64,000 nt of DNA from Paramecium sonneborni (Eukaryota > Ciliophora > Oligohymenophorea > Peniculida > Parameciidae): assembly GCA_905182985.1 (NCBI GenBank), contig CAJJDN010000055.1, forward strand, positions 214,344-278,343, given 5' to 3'. A program made the translations under genes and the position numbers. This document shows, piece after piece, positions 37,537 to 49,480 of this stretch. Position 1 is the stretch's first letter. Each line of letters starts with the position of its first letter. Below the pieces are notes generated by a model. The model did no database searches and was not told where the DNA came from. It worked only from the letters and a program-made list of their open reading frames with translations.

Positions 37537-37830
37537 ATGCAAATTAGAATTGTTAAAATCATAATTTTAGGGAATGCAGTAATGATGTCTATTCCCTATT
37601 AAAATTAGGAAATAACTAGATGTGTTATCTAAGCAAAACAAAATAAGTTTTTGGAATGAAAATTTTTAAACTATTTGATAACTGATTTATAGCATTATTT
37701 CATAAAGTATCAAGAGCGAAACTCATAGAAATGTTAAATTTCAAGTTCTTAAAGAAAGTGATAAATAAAAAAAAGAATCATTCATTTGTTCAATAATTTT
37801 GCTTGCACATTATGAATTGCAATTCTAAAC
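37537..37830 (+). pseudogene. Decayed C2-domain gene
   Basis: C2-like pieces appear in order but in three different plus-strand frames: MQIRIVKI at 37537, then SNDVYSLLKLGNN near 37570, TRCVIQAKQNKF near 37615, and WNENFQT near 37655 followed by ETHRNVKFQVLKESDK. Together these are the DxY..LKLG, TRVI...NPxWNE and VKFEVLD strands of a small C2 protein. No introns fit at the breaks. It is a decayed C2 copy; the intact C2 gene at 26063 is too different to be its recent parent. Confidence 0.55.
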
Positions 37831-37989
37831 TAAAAAAATAAACAAACTATTTTAATTTTTTCTTGTTTACACTTTTTTTATGAATAATGGTTACACTAAA
37901 TATGCATCAGTATAACTAAATAGTAAACATTAATCTAAAATACGAAACTTTTAAATAAAGGAAGGTAATCGAAAAATAAGATATATAAA

Positions 37990-39003
37990 TAATAATGTAG
38001 ATAAAATACAAGGTTTTTTAAACGGAGTTAATTATTTATTTTTATTCTATATTTTGTTTATAATTTATTGCGCAATCAAGCTGATGCTTCAATCTCTCCA
38101 GAACCCTAAAGTTAGAAAAATAATAGAGGATGTTATAGGAGGTTGTGATTAGTAAACAGCTACTCTTCTTGATCTATCTTGTGTACATCTTTACACTTGT
38201 GAAGAAGGAAAACACAAATTTCATCATTGTAGAGTTCAAGGAATTTTAGCACTTCTAATTGATAGAAGGGAAGGAAAAGTATATAATATTTCATTGTAAT
38301 AGGCATTCTATTTAAGAATATATGATCCAGCTTCCCTTGAAGTTAGATTCTCTGCTGAATTATACTTTGGATTTGTAGATAGTTGGGCTCCAGTCAGAGG
38401 ATTCAATAATTTTTATGCTTTTTAAGTTAGCAAAGGTTTTGTAGGGATGCTTTTTGTAAATGAATAAGAAGCTTAGAGATTAACATAAAAAATTAAATAA
38501 TATGCTCCATCAAAAAAAGATCTAGAGAAATTGAATTTAAAAATAAAAGAAGAAGAAAAATAATTAAAGGCTTATTTATAATAAGAGAAGGAGAAAGATT
38601 CATTTTCTCAATAATTTATGGCATTTTTTGGTAAAGAAAAAATTGAAAAAGTATAAATTAAAATTATCTATTAAGCCTATTAAAATTGGAACACCTTAGA
38701 ATGTTTAAAGAAATGCTCTTTCTTTGAATGTGGAAACTGGAGAAATTGATATAGAAAAATTGCCACCTGTACTAATAGAGGTATTTTTGAATGCAGGGAT
38801 TACAAAAAAGGATCTTTAAGATAAAGCAAAAGCAAAAGAGATATTTAAAACAATAGCTCGATTTAGTGAGAAAGTTTAATAAAATCCAGTATCTTATATT
38901 AATAAATTTAGACAAATCAATTAAATTAGTAAAATAAAAATTAAGCTAAACCTTAACAATAAGTTACAACTCAGCCTTCTTAAAAATAAAATCCAACTTA
39001 ACC

Positions 39004-39042
<39 letters not shown>

Positions 39043-39136
39043 GTAATAAAAGCCTTAAAATTCAAATACAAATAAAGGTGCTCCTCCTCCTCCACCTCCT
39101 CCACCTCCACCACCTCCACCTCCTCCTCCACCACCT
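37990..39136. repeat. Direct repeat copy 1 (assembly duplication)
   Basis: These 1,147 bp recur at 39138-40284 with offset 1,148 and no visible difference. The copy ends inside the CCT/CCA run that codes for poly-proline, just before a single N. Low complexity there probably broke the assembly. Confidence 0.88.
38084..39136 (+). CDS. WASP-like protein, truncated duplicate at scaffold join
   Basis: This is the 5' part of the WASP-like gene, identical by eye to the complete copy at 39232, with introns at 38651-38675 and 38889-38911. It breaks off in the poly-proline tract at the N. It is best read as the end of an overlapping contig and not as a tandem gene. Confidence 0.8.
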
Positions 39137-39137
39137 N
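39137..39137. other. Single N at contig join
   Basis: One N marks the join between two contigs that share 1,147 bp. The reading frame of the upstream copy is lost here. Confidence 0.9.
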
Positions 39138-40151
39138 TAATAATGTAGATAAAATACAAGGTTTTTTAAACGGAGTTAATTATTTATTTTTATTCTATAT
39201 TTTGTTTATAATTTATTGCGCAATCAAGCTGATGCTTCAATCTCTCCAGAACCCTAAAGTTAGAAAAATAATAGAGGATGTTATAGGAGGTTGTGATTAG
39301 TAAACAGCTACTCTTCTTGATCTATCTTGTGTACATCTTTACACTTGTGAAGAAGGAAAACACAAATTTCATCATTGTAGAGTTCAAGGAATTTTAGCAC
39401 TTCTAATTGATAGAAGGGAAGGAAAAGTATATAATATTTCATTGTAATAGGCATTCTATTTAAGAATATATGATCCAGCTTCCCTTGAAGTTAGATTCTC
39501 TGCTGAATTATACTTTGGATTTGTAGATAGTTGGGCTCCAGTCAGAGGATTCAATAATTTTTATGCTTTTTAAGTTAGCAAAGGTTTTGTAGGGATGCTT
39601 TTTGTAAATGAATAAGAAGCTTAGAGATTAACATAAAAAATTAAATAATATGCTCCATCAAAAAAAGATCTAGAGAAATTGAATTTAAAAATAAAAGAAG
39701 AAGAAAAATAATTAAAGGCTTATTTATAATAAGAGAAGGAGAAAGATTCATTTTCTCAATAATTTATGGCATTTTTTGGTAAAGAAAAAATTGAAAAAGT
39801 ATAAATTAAAATTATCTATTAAGCCTATTAAAATTGGAACACCTTAGAATGTTTAAAGAAATGCTCTTTCTTTGAATGTGGAAACTGGAGAAATTGATAT
39901 AGAAAAATTGCCACCTGTACTAATAGAGGTATTTTTGAATGCAGGGATTACAAAAAAGGATCTTTAAGATAAAGCAAAAGCAAAAGAGATATTTAAAACA
40001 ATAGCTCGATTTAGTGAGAAAGTTTAATAAAATCCAGTATCTTATATTAATAAATTTAGACAAATCAATTAAATTAGTAAAATAAAAATTAAGCTAAACC
40101 TTAACAATAAGTTACAACTCAGCCTTCTTAAAAATAAAATCCAACTTAACC

Positions 40152-40190
<39 letters not shown>

Positions 40191-40284
40191 GTAATAAAAG
40201 CCTTAAAATTCAAATACAAATAAAGGTGCTCCTCCTCCTCCACCTCCTCCACCTCCACCACCTCCACCTCCTCCTCCACCACCT
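39138..40284. repeat. Direct repeat copy 2 (assembly duplication)
   Basis: This second copy of the 1,147-bp repeat continues without a break into the rest of the poly-proline tract and the C-terminal half of the WASP-like gene, so it is the copy to keep. Confidence 0.88.
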
Positions 40285-40719
40285 CCTCCCCCTCCTCCAC
40301 CTCCTCCTCCACCACGTTAAGGAGGTGGTAAACCTGCAGCACCAAAACCTGTAGCACCAAAACCTCCATCAAATACATAAATGTAAAAACCTTAAAATCC
40401 ATAAATCAATCCTGTTCAAAAACCTATATAACCAAGCCAAAATTCAAATCTGTAATAAAATTTAGTCACCAAATCTTAATAATAACCATAGCCTCCTTCT
40501 ATTTTAAAGAGTTAAAATGATAAAAATAACCTTACAAAAGAAATTGAAAACTCAACAGGATATAAAGTTTAAGGTCACGATATTAAAATGGATATTGGCA
40601 ATTTGAATGCTAAGGATAAAGAGGATTTATCTATTATGCTTGAGGCTAATGTAAAAAATAGAAAGGTTACCTATGTTAGAAGAAAAAGTAGTAGTGAAAG
40701 TGGTTGGAGTGATGATTGA
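39232..40719 (+). CDS. WASP-family protein (WH1, poly-Pro, acidic C-terminus)
   Basis: WASP proteins activate the Arp2/3 complex to nucleate branched actin. The 479-residue product has a WH1/EVH1 domain at about 20-130 (CVHLYTCEEGKHKFHHCRV, GILALLIDRREGKVY, WAPVRGFNNFYAFQ), a coiled segment, a poly-Gln run, a poly-Pro run of about 25 residues, and a C-terminal end with a helix (AKDKEDLSIMLEANVKNR) and KSSSESGWSDD. The last residues keep the acidic-Trp tail typical of the VCA region, short in acidic residues. A clear WH2 motif is not seen. Introns are 39799-39823 (25) and 40037-40059 (23). Exons total 1,440 nt. Confidence 0.9.
40151..40196 (+). repeat. TAA trinucleotide run coding poly-glutamine
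   Basis: About fifteen TAA/TAG codons in a row lie in frame inside the WASP-like gene. Under the ciliate code they read as glutamine. Such a run would be a wall of stops in the standard code. Confidence 0.85.
40229..40314 (+). repeat. CCT/CCA run coding poly-proline
   Basis: A GC-rich tract of CCT/CCA codons codes for the poly-proline arm of the WASP-like protein, a usual profilin and SH3 ligand. It also causes the duplicated contig end at 39136. Confidence 0.88.
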
Positions 40720-40805
40720 ATCAATTAAAACTAAAATTTAATTGTAAACATAAAATTTTATTTTTTTTATATCTCTAAATTAAACAAACAATTTAAAGTA
40801 ATTAA

Positions 40806-41837
40806 TCACATATTTTAATATAAATTAGTTATGTAATTTTCATATTAACCTTACTATATATTAAGCTTATTTGCAGTATCATATAAAGCTATTATTAAAG
40901 CTTATTAAACTTATTATTTTTATAGGAATTTCTTTTTTAAAAAAGCAGCTATTTTAAAAAACTAATTCTTCTTTTCAGCTTCTGTCTTATGAAACATTGT
41001 TGAAGATAATTACATCGATTCTTCCATTCTTGGAGTTAAGTTTCCAATTTTACTTTTTTCAACAAAACTTGTTTCTGTAATCGGGGAAAGGGACTATTTA
41101 TTTGCAGATTTAAATCTAGATTAAAAATCTTCCTTTAAAGATTAATGAATATTATTTTAAACATTTTCAAAAGGATTTCGATATCTATTTAACTAATTAT
41201 CATGAATTTGAATCTTTTTTTACAAACCTCCTTCATTAGCTAAAGATGTTGCAATTGATTCTTTAAGATGATTTATTATGTTATTTTAATTACTTTGCAA
41301 AATTCTAGATTTTCTTTCTGAAAATTGCATTATTTTACTAATAATTGTCAAAATTTGTTGAATCACTTATTCAACAGCAATGTCTTACTATTGATTTTCA
41401 AAATATTATTAAAATAAATCTAAATCATCCAAGCATTGTGAAACTATGTTGTAATCTGAAGCTAAAATTATATTGCTGCAGCATTTCCATAACATTTATA
41501 AATATTAAATTATATACTATTAATCAGATGAATAAGTTTTTAGCATCTTTTTGATTTTATTTATTAGAAAATTACATTTTTATAATTTTGCTTGTAAAGA
41601 ATCTACTTATTCATATTAATCGTATTCTCCATTACAATTTTAAGTATGAATATTAATTTGTTCAGAAGGAACATAACTTTCACAACTCATACAAAAAACA
41701 TCTTAAATTTGATTGAGTATTTCTTCAAAATTAAAATATTGCTCATTGGATTTATTTCCATATTTTCTTACTAAATATTAATGGGTTGTAGTTTTGTTTA
41801 TTGTTTTTTCAAAGGATGAACCTGTATATACATTCAT
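40806..41837 (-). CDS. Unknown helical protein with a C2HC zinc-knuckle-like motif
   Basis: The intronless 343-residue product has CMSCESYVPSEQINIHTQNC near residue 55, a CxxC...H...C arrangement that could bind zinc (as in C2HC ciliary and basal-body proteins). Coiled-coil regions flank it (VDSLQAKLQKCNFLINKIKK, VIQQILTIISKIMQFSERK), and the C-terminus has SPITETSFVEKSKIGNLTPR with Ser/Thr-Pro sites. No family is assigned. Its start faces that of the isocitrate dehydrogenase gene across 47 bp. Confidence 0.82.
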
Positions 41838-41884
41838 TCCGTTAATTAATTAATTGATAAATATTATTAAATAGTATTAAAGTC

Positions 41885-43191
41885 ATGAAGATTCAAGTTT
41901 AAAATCCTGTAGTAGAATTAGATGGAGATGAGATGACTAGAGTAATTTTGATCTATAATATAGATAATCTGGTAATAAATAAAAAAATATCTGATCTTTC
42001 CATTTTTGGATTTGAAGATTGATTATTATGATCTTGGAATGGAAAACAGAGATAAAACAGATGATAAAGTTACTATCGATGCTGCTAATGCAATTAAAAA
42101 ATATAAGGTTGGAATTAAATGCGCAACCATGTAAAATGCATAAAATTCATTTTGTAGCACTCCTGATGAAGCTAGAGTAAAAGAATTTAAGTTAAAATAA
42201 ATGTGGAAATCTCCAAATGGTACAATCAGAAATATTCTTAATGGAACAGTATTTAGAGAACCTATTATCATCAAAAACATCCCTAGATTAGTACCAGGTT
42301 GGAAAGAACCAATTATTATTGGAAGACATGCTTTTGGAGATTAATATAGAGCCACAGATTTTTTGATAAGTGAGCCAGGAAAATTGGAGATGGTATTCAC
42401 TAATAAGTAAGGAAAAGTCACAAAATACCCTGTGTTTGATTTTGAGGGAAATGGAATTTCAATGGGCATGTATAATACAGATGAATCAATAATTGATTTT
42501 GCTCATTCATGTTTCAAATATGCAATCGATCGTAATTATCCATTGTATTTATCAACTAAAAATACAATTTTAAAGAAATATGACGGGAGATTCAAAGATA
42601 TCTTTTAGGAAATTTATGATAAATATTATAAATAAACTTTTGAATAAAAAAAATTATGGTATGAACATAGATTGATAGATGATATGGTTGCATATATGAT
42701 AAAAAGTGAAGGTGGTTTTGTTTGGGCTTGTAAAAATTATGATGGAGATGTTTAATCTGATGTTGTTGCATAAGGATATGGTTCATTAGGTTTAATGACT
42801 AGTGTTTTAGTTAGTCCAGATGGATCAGTAGAAGCAGAAGCTGCTCATGGAACTGTCACTAGACATTATAGAATGCATCAATAAGGAAAAGAAACATCAA
42901 CTAATTCTATTGCAAGTATTTATGCTTGGACTAGAGGTCTATTACATAGAGCCAAATTAGATAATAATAAAGAATTAAATAAATTTTGTATTACTTTAGA
43001 ATAGAGTGTGATTTAAACTGTGGAAAATGGAATTATGACTAAGGATTTAGCCATTATTGTACATAATGATAATAAGTAATATTTGTTATTGATTTAGTGT
43101 TTCACGAACCAAATATGTGAATACTGAAGATTTCATAGTCAAGGTTGGAGAATAATTGAAAAAAAATTTAGGAATCAAAGCAAATTTATGA
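41885..43191 (+). CDS. IDH: Isocitrate dehydrogenase, NADP-dependent
   Basis: The enzyme oxidises isocitrate to 2-oxoglutarate and CO2 with NADP. The 411-residue product has [43 protein letters not shown] (substrate loop), [17 protein letters not shown] (with the key Arg), [41 protein letters not shown] (metal Asp residues) and [12 protein letters not shown] (NADP site). No clear targeting leader precedes the fold, so a cytosolic or peroxisomal form is likelier, but the N-terminus alone does not prove it. Introns are 41942-41963 (22), 42131-42157 (27, 3n stopless; its removal gives the conserved CATITPDE) and 43076-43097 (22). Exons total 1,236 nt. Confidence 0.95.
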
Positions 43192-43219
43192 GAGTATATA
43201 AATAAATATATTATTAAAA

Positions 43220-43691
43220 ATGGTCAGATTTAAAAATCGATACTTTTTATGTGAATATATTCAAGAGAATTAAGAAAGGGAATTTTCAGAAAGAGATCTT
43301 TTACTTGAAATTAGAGATTAAGTTTAATACCATTTTGGTGATTTTGGATCTGGAAAAATTTAATTTTCATTTTAAGGTTAATATTCACATTATTTACATA
43401 GTCAAATATTTGAATTCAGTTTCAAGATTATTTATTTTAAGAGTTGCTAGGGATTATAAAAATATTATATGGTCAACACTCTTGTTTATGACTATGTTTA
43501 GATAAATTCCTATAAAAATTAGAATTTTAGGATGCTCTGGTACAATTAAAAAATGTGAATTGAAGGCTAGAAAATTACTCACAAAATGGGTTCATAAAGT
43601 ATTAAAATGTGACTTACCTAATTAATTGAGAACTGTTTTAATTAGAGATTATTAATAGACATAATAAATTCTACCTTAATTAACTTAATGA
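43220..43691 (+). CDS. POP5: RNase P/MRP subunit POP5
   Basis: POP5 is a protein subunit of RNase P and RNase MRP, which mature tRNA and rRNA. The 148-residue product starts MVRFKNRYFLCEYI, as other POP5 proteins do (MVRFKSRYLL), then DFGSGKIQFSFQVKYLN, SRLFILRVARDYKNIIWSTL and ILGCSGTIKKCELKARKLL, covering the whole family fold. One intron, 43377-43401 (25 nt), starts with GTT. Exons total 447 nt. It lies 28 bp after the isocitrate dehydrogenase stop. Confidence 0.92.
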
Positions 43692-43902
43692 GTTTTCATT
43701 TAATGAAAAGTATATATACAAGAGTAATTGTTATGAATAGTTGTATATTAACTATATTTAATATTATAATAATAAGCAATCCTTTTATTATATATTTGAT
43801 AAAATTGTTTAATTAGATATTATTACGCAATAATAGTATTTTATAAAATTTTAAGTTCAAGGGTAAATCATTTATGAAATCTATTCTAAAAATAACCAAT
43901 TA

Positions 43903-44589
43903 ATGAAAAAATCAATAGCATTTTGTGCTGCTTGGGCTTGTGGTTATATGATAAATGCATCATAACCATATATTAAAATGCTACAGAGATCAAATGATGA
44001 AGAAGAATTACATAGTTTTCAAGAATTTATTCAAGATTAAAACTACTCTCAACCAAAAATAATAGATTTTCTTCATAATTCTCCAGAGAGACACTTTCTT
44101 CATAATATGATAGTTCAAAATGAGAAAGCATTTAATTTTTTTAGAGTTTACCTTCCTAGAGATGTGGAAATAAGTAGCTGTGAGAATAATCATTAACTTC
44201 ATGTTGTATTTAATGCAGCAGAAGAAGTAAGAGGGAATAATAATGATGTACATAGTGGATTGTTGGCAACATTAATAGATAATGCATTTGGATAATTGAG
44301 TTTTTTGGCAACTGGATTTATTCCTTCAGTGACTGCAAACTTGTAATTGAACTTTAAAGAAACAATTCATACAAATAAAGATTATTTAATAAGTTGTGAA
44401 GTTGAGAAGATTTAAGGAAGAAAGGTGTTTTTGAAAGCAGTAGTTTATGATAAAGATAAAAATATTTGTGGTGAAGCTACAGCATTATTTATTACAGTAA
44501 ATTGGGGAGGAAAGTAATGGAAATAAGCAATAGAAACTCTTCAAAGCACAAAATTGTTTAATTAAGGAGTTCAAAGATTTCTATATTGA
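43903..44589 (+). CDS. Hotdog-fold thioesterase (THEM4/PaaI-like)
   Basis: The intronless 228-residue product has a hotdog core at about 90-200: LHVVFNAAEEVRGNNNDVHS, then HSGLLATLIDNAFGQLSFLA (the central helix with the catalytic Asp/Asn region), VTANLQLNFKETIHTNKDYL, CEVEKIQGRKVFLKAVVYD and CGEATALFITVNW. This is the acyl-CoA thioesterase superfamily; the substrate is not known. The first 60 residues (MKKSIAFCAAWACGYMI) may be a mitochondrial or membrane leader. It is convergent with the Cdh1 gene across 49 bp. Confidence 0.86.
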
Positions 44590-44638
44590 TAAGTTAAATT
44601 TGTTTATTATTTATATAAAGTAGTATAAAAAATACCTA

Positions 44639-46278
44639 TCATCTAATCATTTAAGGTAATAAGATAGTATTGGTTGGTTAAGCTTCTTCTTTTTTTGGGA
44701 ATGCATTCCAGAATCTAAGAGTTTCATCTCCAGCACCAGTTACAATAGTTTCTCCATCTGGAGACATAGCTAAAAATAGAACTCTTGAAGTATGTCCCAT
44801 AAGAGTGGTTACCTAAAATAAATATAGAAATGATTACTTTTTATAAGGAAGGATATTTCCAACAGACTATTTGATTCATACTATAACCATGAGTAGAAAC
44901 AAATTCATTAACATTTTTACTGAACATAAGATTACATACTTAAGATCCAGTATCTATCCAATCTAATTATTAAGTAGTTAGAGTATTAAAGAATCTAATA
45001 GTTCTATCAGCAGTTCCACCACCTGATGATAATAATCCATGTCTATGAGGAGACCATGCAATTGCTTTAACAGCAGCTTAATGTTAACTGAATTTAGCTA
45101 ATGGAATCTATGAACCAACTCTCCATACAAATAATTTATTATCATTTCCACCTGATGCTAGTTGATATTCATCTGGCGACCATTTCAAACCACAAACTTC
45201 TTATTTATGTCCTTCAAATTTGCCAGTCTATCTTTTCTATCTTGGATCATGAAGTATTATTGATCTATCTTTAGATCCAGAACAAAGAGTCTATTAAAAT
45301 ATATACATTATTTATACATGTCCACTCCATGCTAATGATCCTACTCTTGCTGAATGTCCTTCTATTATTTACATTCTCTTCATCTTCTCTTAATCATATA
45401 TATGAATCTCTCCTGAACCAGTACCTATTGCCAATTAATTACCCATTGGACTCCATATTAATGAACAAACTACATCGTTATTACCAAAATCACAAAATTT
45501 AGTTACTCTATTATTATAAGCTGACCATAAATAAACACATGATGATAATGCTACTGATAAGACATTCTATGAACTCCAATCTATCAAATTTAAATAAAAA
45601 TCATCTTATAATTAAGGAGCATCCAATACTTTAAATGGTACCTTACTTATCTTTCTATGACTGTATTAATAATCCATACTATTTTAGAATTATTCTCTAT
45701 ATTCAATCAAATTATTATAGGTCTCTAACACTGATGGATTTATATCTTATAAAATCTTTCTTTTCTAAGGAGTGTTATCATTGAATCTCATTATATTCTT
45801 AGATTCCCAATGCAACTATTCACTCTACAATCCTTATCCAAATACATGCATCTTATAAATATCTTTTAATGAAACAGTTCCTTAATCCTTATATTCACTT
45901 CCTTTCTTATCTTCTTAGTTTTCATCCTAAATCTCTCTATATTAGAATTCCTCTATTAAAGTCTATTTCTATCCACTCCTTAAAGGAATGTATCTACACG
46001 TCTTTCCTTGCTGAATTTATTTCTTTGGAGTACTATCTTATTCTATCTCCATTTATTCTATAAATCTATTAATTATTAATACCTTCTTATTAAGTATTTT
46101 GTATCTCTACTTTATTTAACAATTTTATAAGATCACTCATATCACAGGTCTTTGACTTTATGTGATGTGAATTTTCCTTATTTTATTTTGATGGGGATAT
46201 TTATAATTTATCCTCAAAACATGATACTTCTACATCTAAATTACGTTATTGTAACATTTTCATTGTATTCGTTGACAT
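44639..46278 (-). CDS. APC/C activator, Cdh1/Fizzy-related type
   Basis: Cdh1 recruits substrates to the anaphase-promoting complex. The 520-residue product keeps the key elements: C-box-like CRYIPLR near residue 115 (DRxIPxR), [20 protein letters not shown] just before seven WD40 blades ([51 protein letters not shown]), and a terminal Ile-Arg, the IR tail that docks on the APC/C. KEN-like text (QNKENSHH) is near the N-terminus. Introns are 46058-46082 (25), 45291-45317 (27, 3n stopless, supported by WD spacing) and 44813-44837 (25). Exons total 1,563 nt. Confidence 0.92.
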
Positions 46279-46490
46279 TTTATGTATTAAAAAGGTATTA
46301 GCAAACAGATATTAAATTAATTTACGTTAAATTTTATTTTTAATCACACTTAAAAAGCCAAAATAAATATTATTGATAAGCAATCAAATTTACAATATTT
46401 TTTCACTTAATCATATTCGGCATAATAAATATTATTAAGAATAGCTTAACTTTAGAACAATCATAAATTATTTTAAAAAGAAATTATCAA

Positions 46491-48142
46491 TCATTTTAAC
46501 TTATATTTTCTGGATAACTAATTTGATTGTTAAGAGGCTGCTGGTTTTCCCCAATCTCTCAAATTACTTTTCACTATCTAAGTACTAATATCCAAAGGCA
46601 CTCCTTAAAATCTCTTTGAACCTTATTAGGATGTTTGGTCTTCGTCTTATTTTATTTCTTACCTTTAATAATATATAAGATACTTGGTAATTATACTGAT
46701 TTGTTTGCATTATCCACAATAGTAACATTCTCTGCCATAGTATTATTCATATTGACTTGATTCGTATCTGAGAAATTTAAATTCTTCTTCGTAAGATATT
46801 ATTAAGCCTACATTAATAGTATACTCATTATTGCTGTTTTCTAATTTGATGTCCAATCATTCACACTCTTCTCTCGTCTAAAAAATTATAAAAAATATTA
46901 TTTACAATTCTTATAAATCAATTACTTCCTTCAAATCTTCATTTGAATTATTTTTTAAGTATTCCAAATTACTTGCTAAAATTACTGATAAATTAGCAAA
47001 CTTATTCTCCTCTAATCTAATAGTATCTAATCTTGTTAATAAATGATTATTTTCATTTCTCAATATATCATTATCATTTTATAATTTTGCTATTTTTTTT
47101 TCCAATTAGATTATCTCTGCTTCCTTCATCTTCTCTGCCTCTTGAGGAATCTCTTTTTATTAAGGATTTTATTCCTATTCTTCTAATTTTTATTATTCTT
47201 AATCTTCTAACTCTTTGATCTTTGCTGTTAATTTCTTTATAAGTTTTTAAGAAAAATGAGATCTCTTTGCTAATTCCTATTCAACCTATTTGTGTATCTC
47301 TATATCCCTCTTTAAACTTGTTACTTATTCTGATAACTTTGAATTCTTAAATAATAACTTTTCTGTTTGTTTAGATTGATATTCTAACTCTGTTGTCAAT
47401 TAATGATTTTATAAAACTGTTAATCTAGTTGTTGTTTCTAGTTATTCTTTTTTCAATGCCAATAAAGATGACTTAGTTTCTTGAATTTTATGAAGCATCT
47501 CTTTCTTTAATTGATCTATATAAACACATTTATTATTTGATTACCTGTTTCCTTAACTTTCTCTTTCTCCTTATCTGCCAATTCTCTCTATTTATCCTTT
47601 CTTTCTTATGCTAATGTTTCTATCAATTTAGCTTTCTCATTTTCTAAATCTGCCTTTGTTTAAAGAAAACTATCTATCTTCTCTAATCTGGCTTCTAAAT
47701 ACTTTATTTTATCTAATAATGGTTATTTATCTGCCTCAAATAGTTGTCTCTATTTTTCCATCATTTTTTCTAGTTCAATAAATACTTAATCTTACTATAA
47801 TCTTCATCAATATCAGCCATTTTCCTTTATAACACTCCATACTCAAACTCTATTTTTTATTTCTCTTCTCTCAACTCCTCCTTTTCCTTTTTATGAAATT
47901 CAATCAAATCTATCAATTCTTTCTTTTCATCAGATAACTTTCTCTTCACTTCAACATTCTCATTTCCAAATTTATCTCTCTCATTTTCCCTAAATTCCTA
48001 TTTCAAGAAGTTACATTCTATCTAAACGATCTTTCATATTTTTATGAGTTGATATAGCTTTCATTAGGTCTCTTCTTTAAGCATCAAGTTCTTATGTTAA
48101 GCCATCTTAATTTTGATTTTATCCTTTATTTTACTTAGACAT
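46491..48142 (-). CDS. Coiled-coil ciliary protein, CFAP157-like
   Basis: The 505-residue product is coiled coil from about 20 to 390, with KEKVKETDQLKKEMLHKI, TTRLTVLQNHQLTTELEYQS, KQTEKLLFKNSKLSEQV, LKRDIEIHKQVEQELAKR and SHFSQKLIKKL; this order resembles CFAP157, a basal-body and axoneme protein of motile cilia. A separate C-terminal segment reads GVPLDISTQIVKSNLRDWG. Five introns: 47990-48014 (25), 47770-47795 (26), 47516-47544 (29), 46878-46905 (28) and 46658-46683 (26). Exons total 1,518 nt. The last intron has a closer AG that would break the frame. Confidence 0.75.
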
Positions 48143-48603
48143 TATTGAAAATAATTTATTTATATAAAAAAAAAATTGTCATTAAAACTATCATTATCTA
48201 AACTATCTCATTACAATTAGATCAACTAAAACAATCATAATCAATTAAATTATGGAATTTTACATAGATTATTACTTTTCTTATCAAATTGAACAAACTT
48301 ATATTATAATTTAGATATAATAATTATAATAAATCTTTTTGATAAAGTACTAATGTAAATTACATGCTTTTAATGTAGCAAATATGATTTCTATTAAATT
48401 AATAGTTAAATTTAGTAATATAACTCACAATATCAATTAAGAATCAATTTAAAAATATAATTATGGTGTGTTATAAAAGGAAAATTGTAATGAAAGGAAT
48501 CAGTAATTATATTATTTTTAGCAAAATAAATATATGATAATTAAGTTTATAATGAATTTAATTTAGAAATAAAATTGAAGAAAAATAAATAAAAAATTAT
48601 TGA
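48143..48603. other. Intergenic, divergent promoter region
   Basis: This 461-bp AT-rich gap lies between the starts of the CFAP157-like gene (minus) and the bromodomain gene (plus). No protein-like frame is visible on either strand. Promoters of both genes should be here. Confidence 0.5.
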
Positions 48604-49288
48604 ATGATCAAAGCAACTCAAACACCAATTAATAAGGAGGAATAAAAAAAATTAAATCAAATTTTATAATAGCTTTTAGATTCAAATGATAGTTTAGAAT
48701 TTCGATAACCTGTTGACTATAAAACTCTTGGATTGCATGATTATTTAATTGTAATAAAAAAACCTATGGACTTGGGTACTTGTTAGAAAAAGTTATAAAA
48801 TTCAGAGTATAAGTGTGTAGAAGAATGCTTAGATGATATCTAATTAATATGGGATAACTGTAAATTGTATAATGGTCCTTCTAGTGTAAATATACATTCT
48901 ATTTTAGTGGATAACAAAACTCTCTGAAAAACTTGAAAAATCCTTTAAAAAATATGTTAAAAATTATCTCCCTATAGTTAATTTGCCATAAAGCTAAATA
49001 AAAGTGAAAAAGATAACAGAAGAAGTTGTTTAGGAAGAGACTTAGCAAACTATATCACATAATGAAAAGGTAGAGTTTTCAAACAATTTAAAATAATTAA
49101 ATCCTGATTAAATTGGTGCCTTAGTTTAGATTATTTAGACAAATAGTCCAAGTGCCTTTGTTGTAGTAAGCAAAGAGCGATTTTAGATTATCATAGATAA
49201 CATTGATTTTGATACTTTTGTAAAATGTTAGAATTAAATTTAATCTTGGATGACAGGAGAAGAAATTAATAAGAAGGTTAAATTATGA
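48604..49288 (+). CDS. Bromodomain protein with NET-like C-terminus (BET-like)
   Basis: Bromodomains read acetyl-lysine on histones. The 220-residue product has one bromodomain at about 15-115: FRQPVDYKTLGLHDYLIVIK, KPMDLGTCQKKLQNSEY, DIQLIWDNCKLYNGPSS with the acetyl-lysine Asn. The usual WPF shelf is altered to FRQPVD. The C-terminal part (LNPDQIGALVQIIQTNSPSA and IIIDNIDFDTFVKCQNQI) resembles an extraterminal (NET) domain, as in small BET proteins. One intron, 48886-48907 (22 nt), falls just after YNGPSS. Exons total 663 nt. Confidence 0.88.
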
Positions 49289-49480
49289 ATTATATAATTA
49301 TTTAACATTAGTTTATTCTTTTATTTTAAGTTAGTACTTTTTATAAAGTTAAAGATTTCATAATCTATTTAAAATAACATTTTTTTTATCTAGTTTTGTT
49401 TATTTAAATAGGATATTTTTCTTTAAAAATAGAGTAAGAAATATATTAATTATCTAATATTAGCTTTAATATAAAATTAT

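Noticed and set aside
37990..40284. Two tandem WASP-like genes.
   Set aside because: The first copy ends at an N inside a poly-proline tract and the copies show no differences. An assembly break is more likely.
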